Positions 60,655 through 64,000 of a DNA stretch of 64,000 bases are shown here, piece by piece. The notes beneath the pieces were generated by a model. That model saw only the letters and a list, made by a program, of their open reading frames with translations, was not told the origin of the DNA and made no database searches. The translations under genes and the position numbers were made by a program. Position 1 is the stretch's first letter. The number at the start of each line of letters is the position of its first letter. Source of the stretch: Straminergon stramineum (taxonomy: Eukaryota > Streptophyta > Bryopsida > Hypnales > Calliergonaceae); contig OY987272.1 of assembly GCA_963920665.1 (NCBI GenBank), forward strand, positions 3,167,001 to 3,231,000. The letters are read 5' to 3'.

Positions 60655-61200
60655 TAACACTAGAAGGACAAGCCCATGATTGCTAATTATGAAGCTCATT
60701 ATCACTTTGTTTGCTACCATTTTGCAACTAGATATGAATGAAAAATTTTATATTTATTTTTTAGAGATGAAGTCATATGTCTACTAGAAGCCATAAGATT
60801 GAAAACGTTTTGGGGAAAATTTGAAATTATTGTTAATTTCTTAAGAAAAGAATGAAAAAAATCCATATCAAATCCAAAATGTACTTGAAAAATCTGAAAT
60901 TTTCACTACATATGTATATTGTAGTGTAAAAAATTATGGTATAAACCAAAGTTATCATGTCACTCTAAAATTAGACAATGAACAAATCATGGTTATGAAC
61001 CCAAAGTTCACTTTGCTATAAAATATTGAAATTTACAAATTTTTCTAATTTTCCTATAGGAGTAGAAAGTGCACTTGATAAGCTTCATTTCATTAGTTGA
61101 GCTCAAATTCAAAATATATCATTTTTATGGCTAAAATTCACATTAGGAGTAAATAGCAAGAAATGGCCAAAATACACTATAAGGGGGATTTGTGGATTAA
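60655..61200 (+). mobile_element. Family-2 TTAA-type element, second copy
   Basis: It starts TTAACACTAGAAGGACAAGC and follows the order of the preceding copy, ending near GGATTTGTGGATTAACCCCT at about 61205. The two copies lie head to tail. They are non-autonomous. Confidence 0.5.
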
Positions 61201-62402
61201 CCCCTACGTTCTTTGACATTCACTTTTGGGACAACAAATAAATTGAAACTCAAGTTTCACCATCATTACTGCTTGAATGAAAGTCATCCTAATTTGTAGA
61301 GATACTTTATCAAATTGTTGTCCTATCTAATGGTTGGATTTGGTCTTATTAGAGTAAATATTTTATTTTCTAAAATTACAAATGTGAAAGTATGTCAATT
61401 GAATGACCACACCAAAATTGCATTGGCACTAGTTCAACATTGGATTTGCCAAAATTAGGTCATAGATTTTAAGAATACAAAAATTTCAAAAAATTACCAT
61501 GTGAAGAGAACCTCATTTCAAATCCATTCCAACAAATTCTACTAAAAAATGATACTCCGGGGTAATATGTTGCTTGTAATCAAATTTTGAAGGAATTTTG
61601 AAATTTCTCTTTCAAAATTAAAAAAAAAAAAAAGTTTGGTGATGACAATGGTGAATCTAATTGTACAGAAGAAATCTACAAATCAAAATCTACAACTTTT
61701 ATTTGTATATCAATTCCAAAATATGCTTCCAAATTGAACTTTATAATGATTTTTTTCAAATCATCAATTTTAGAGATTTTGGATGATTTTTGACGTTGAG
61801 AGGTTAAGCATCTTCTTCTTAAAAAAAATCAATATTATTATAATGAGGGAATTTGCAATACTATTCACTGACCATGTACTAGAAAAATTGGATGAAAAAA
61901 CATTTTTTCTCATCGTGTGTTCTTTGCTGAAGTCATCCAAACAGACACTTAGAGTCCAAAACCAGTATTATAGGATTAAGAACTGAAGGAAAATATATCA
62001 TTTCACATCCTCCAACAAGGGGTTTTTTTGTCATCCAAAAGTCACATTTCGGTTATCTTACCGTAGCTTCTTCATGACTCCAATGAAGTTCACATTCTGC
62101 ACTACCTAAAAACAAACAGTGCCTAGATGATGGCGACTAAGTCTTTGACCCAGTAATTTACAAAAAACGTAGATTTTGGACTCCGTTGCAGTCAATGTCA
62201 CACTATGACGTGTGCCGAGCTGTACGGAAATAAATCTAGCATCATATTGTCCGGGCAGGGCAGGGCAGGGCAGGGTGGAAATTTCTGTTCCGGGCAAATG
62301 ACGACGTACTATTTCAAATTTATTGGCACTTGGACTTGATTTGGATGGATGAAATACCTTCTCCTTAAAAAAATCTTCATTCAGTCGGTTCTCCTGACCC
62401 TT
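61201..62402. other. AT-rich repeats grading into the promoter of the basic-protein gene
   Basis: 61205-61450 resembles 45835-46020. A short GGGCA-type simple repeat lies at 62253-62276. No gene is supported. The last few hundred bases are probably promoter. Confidence 0.4.
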
Positions 62403-62411
62403 AAACCCTAA
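62403..62411 (+). promoter_or_regulatory. Telo-box (AAACCCTAA)
   Basis: A perfect plant telo-box lies 138 bases upstream of the ATG at 62549. In land plants this box is enriched near the transcription start of translation and ribosome-biogenesis genes. Confidence 0.55.
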
Positions 62412-62548
62412 GGAAACCCCGGGAGTCTGCGACGTTGGAGCCCTGGAGATGTGAAGGCCGCGTCGTTGGAGGCCAATAATCTTTGATTGAGGTGCTGTTT
62501 TGACTCGAATTGTGAAGTTTTGTGAAGAAATTGGTGTAGGAGATAAGT

Positions 62549-63902
62549 ATGGTGAAGAAGAAGAAGAAATCTCTTGGCGTGGACGCTATGGAGGACGACG
62601 CGCCTGTGGTTGCTGGACGCGCACCTGTTCCGGATGACATTGGTGGCGGGGAAGGTAAATACTGCTTCAAATTTCGAGATTTCGTGGTCTGGAATGATTT
62701 TTTCTTGTCTAGAGATCCCTGTTGCAAATCCAGATTAAGGTGGAATCCTTGCGATAAATTTGTATCCACTTGGAATCGTCGCCCAGACCTCTTTACTGTC
62801 ACGAACTCTAGACGCCGAAACTGCACGAGAATATCAATGCAGTGCTGTAACGAAATTGTGATATGTGCGGTTATACCAATGGAGTTGTGTGACGATATCT
62901 TCTTGCTTGTATTAGTGACGTAAAAGACGTATTAGGGTTTGGTGAGACAACGGAGGATAAGACGGTAAAGAGGTTTTGGTGTGCCGTAGGGTTCGGTGAG
63001 AGAAAAAGATGAATCAAGCGCAGTGCTTTTTTTCGCTCTGTTCTTTTCCCGTTTTGTTTCTGGTATACAGAACCTTTTTTGGGTCTGGAAGGAAACTTGT
63101 ATCTAAGCAAACTCGTTTCTTCCGTATGTATATTACAGCTATGGACACTGCGGAGGTTGATATTCCAGAGCCTACTGGTGCGGAGCTAGACTTAGTCTCA
63201 TCGAAGAAGAAACGAAAGAAGAAGGGATCGAAGTCGAATGGCCTTCAAATACAAGGGTACACTCCTCATCGATCTAATTTTACAATACCCTTGTTATTGG
63301 AGTCAAGAGTATATGCGAGGATTACAAAGTGTGCTAATTGATCCGGATTAATGTGCCATCCTAGTTTGTGATTATGTGTCGGTTTTACATCAAACATTTT
63401 ACTAGCCAGCGGGAGTGATAAGGCGTAAAGTGAGGTCTTAAGAAACGTCATTGGAATTTGATATTAAGAAGAGGTGGTTTGTCACGCAGCCCTTCACGAA
63501 AATGCGCAGCCATCTCAAAAGTTAATTGATTTATCGAAGTTAATTTTGATCTACTTTTCAATTACAAGGTTAATTATGGTTAATTATGGTTAATTATGGT
63601 TAATTATTGTCAATTCATTGTAAGCCTCAATGACACCAACATCACCGTAACATTAGGTTGGCACCATTTGCATTACACTAACAATGTGGGATCAATCTGT
63701 CTTTCTTTATGGGTCCAACCCTAACATACATGCCTTTGTCAGGCTCGGCATGAAACGGGAGCCGCAGAAGCGGAAAGCTGTTAACAAGCGGAAGGAGAAG
63801 TCGATAGAGAGAGCTTTGTTAAATATGGACAAGCAACAGGAGAAGCTTCAGAAAGATGAGATGAAGGCAGAAAGGGTTTCGTCCTTAAAGAATCTGTATT
63901 AG
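62549..63902 (+). CDS. Small Lys-rich protein, probably nuclear or nucleolar
   Basis: Exons 62549-62654, 63139-63256 and 63743-63902 join at GT-AG sites in matching phase and give 127 residues. It begins MVKKKKKSLGVDAMEDDAP, has an acidic middle (MDTAEVDIPEPTGAEL), then a basic run (KKKRKKKGSK, a likely nuclear-localisation signal) and a Lys/Arg/Glu helical C-terminus ending RVSSLKNLY. I recall plant proteins of unknown function with a similar plan: Lys-rich start, MDT motif, charged helix, and a C-terminal S-x-K-x-L-Y. A ribosome-biogenesis role is inference from the basic composition and the upstream telo-box. The start is the first ATG and lies 51 bases past an in-frame-free leader. Alternative: a longer isoform reading through intron 1, which looks unlikely. 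Confidence 0.7.
63569..63610. repeat. 10-bp tandem repeat (GGTTAATTAT, four units)
   Basis: Four near-perfect units lie in intron 2 of the small basic-protein gene. Confidence 0.9.
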
Positions 63903-64000
63903 CGTGCCATGTGCATACAAAATTGTAGCGTGTAGGTTGCTCAAACTTGAAACCGATCCCAAGAGGGTTTTCTTTTGCAATTACTCTCTTTTGCGCCTGC

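Overview
The window reads as nuclear DNA of a land plant, most likely a bryophyte (moss-like). This is inferred from multi-exon genes with short GT-AG introns, plant-type proteins (a phragmoplast-class kinesin-12, an ERI1-like plastid exonuclease, PAN3, a PLATZ zinc-finger protein), AACCCTAA telo-boxes near gene starts, and very AT-rich, repeat-filled intergenic DNA. The species cannot be read from the sequence. All gene models were built by eye: reading frames were joined at GT/AG sites with matching phase, and protein families were recognised from memory, not searched.

Layout: 1-5.2 kb is AT-rich DNA with coding-like coiled-coil relics. 5.2-9.8 kb holds a Gyp1-type TBC/Rab-GAP gene (+, 11 exons) with a small ORF head-to-head. 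9.8-13.6 kb is repeats. 13.6-21.8 kb is a kinesin-12 gene (-, about 23 exons), with a 170-bp tandem repeat just upstream of its start codon. 22.5-36 kb is mostly repeats, including a family of about 950-bp elements bounded by TTAA and inverted CCCCTAAAGG ends, an inverted pair of these, and a TA-flanked MITE nested in one. 36.3-39.9 kb is an ERI1-like exonuclease gene (-, 6 exons). 40-47 kb is again repeat-rich but contains an intronless, divergent PLATZ-type gene (-) and a fold-back element. 47.1-57.4 kb is a long PAN3 gene (-, about 18 exons). 58.6-62.5 kb is repeats and a short MITE. 62.5-63.9 kb is a three-exon gene (+) for a small Lys-rich, probably nuclear protein.

The genes are eukaryotic and monocistronic. 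No shared pathway or operon is evident, although PAN3 (mRNA deadenylation), the ERI1-like nuclease (3' RNA trimming) and the telo-box-carrying basic protein all touch RNA metabolism. The most unusual content is the TTAA-bounded element families, whose ends resemble piggyBac-type termini, a superfamily rarely discussed in plants. Next are the intronless PLATZ gene lying among them and internal duplications in PAN3 and in the kinesin tail.
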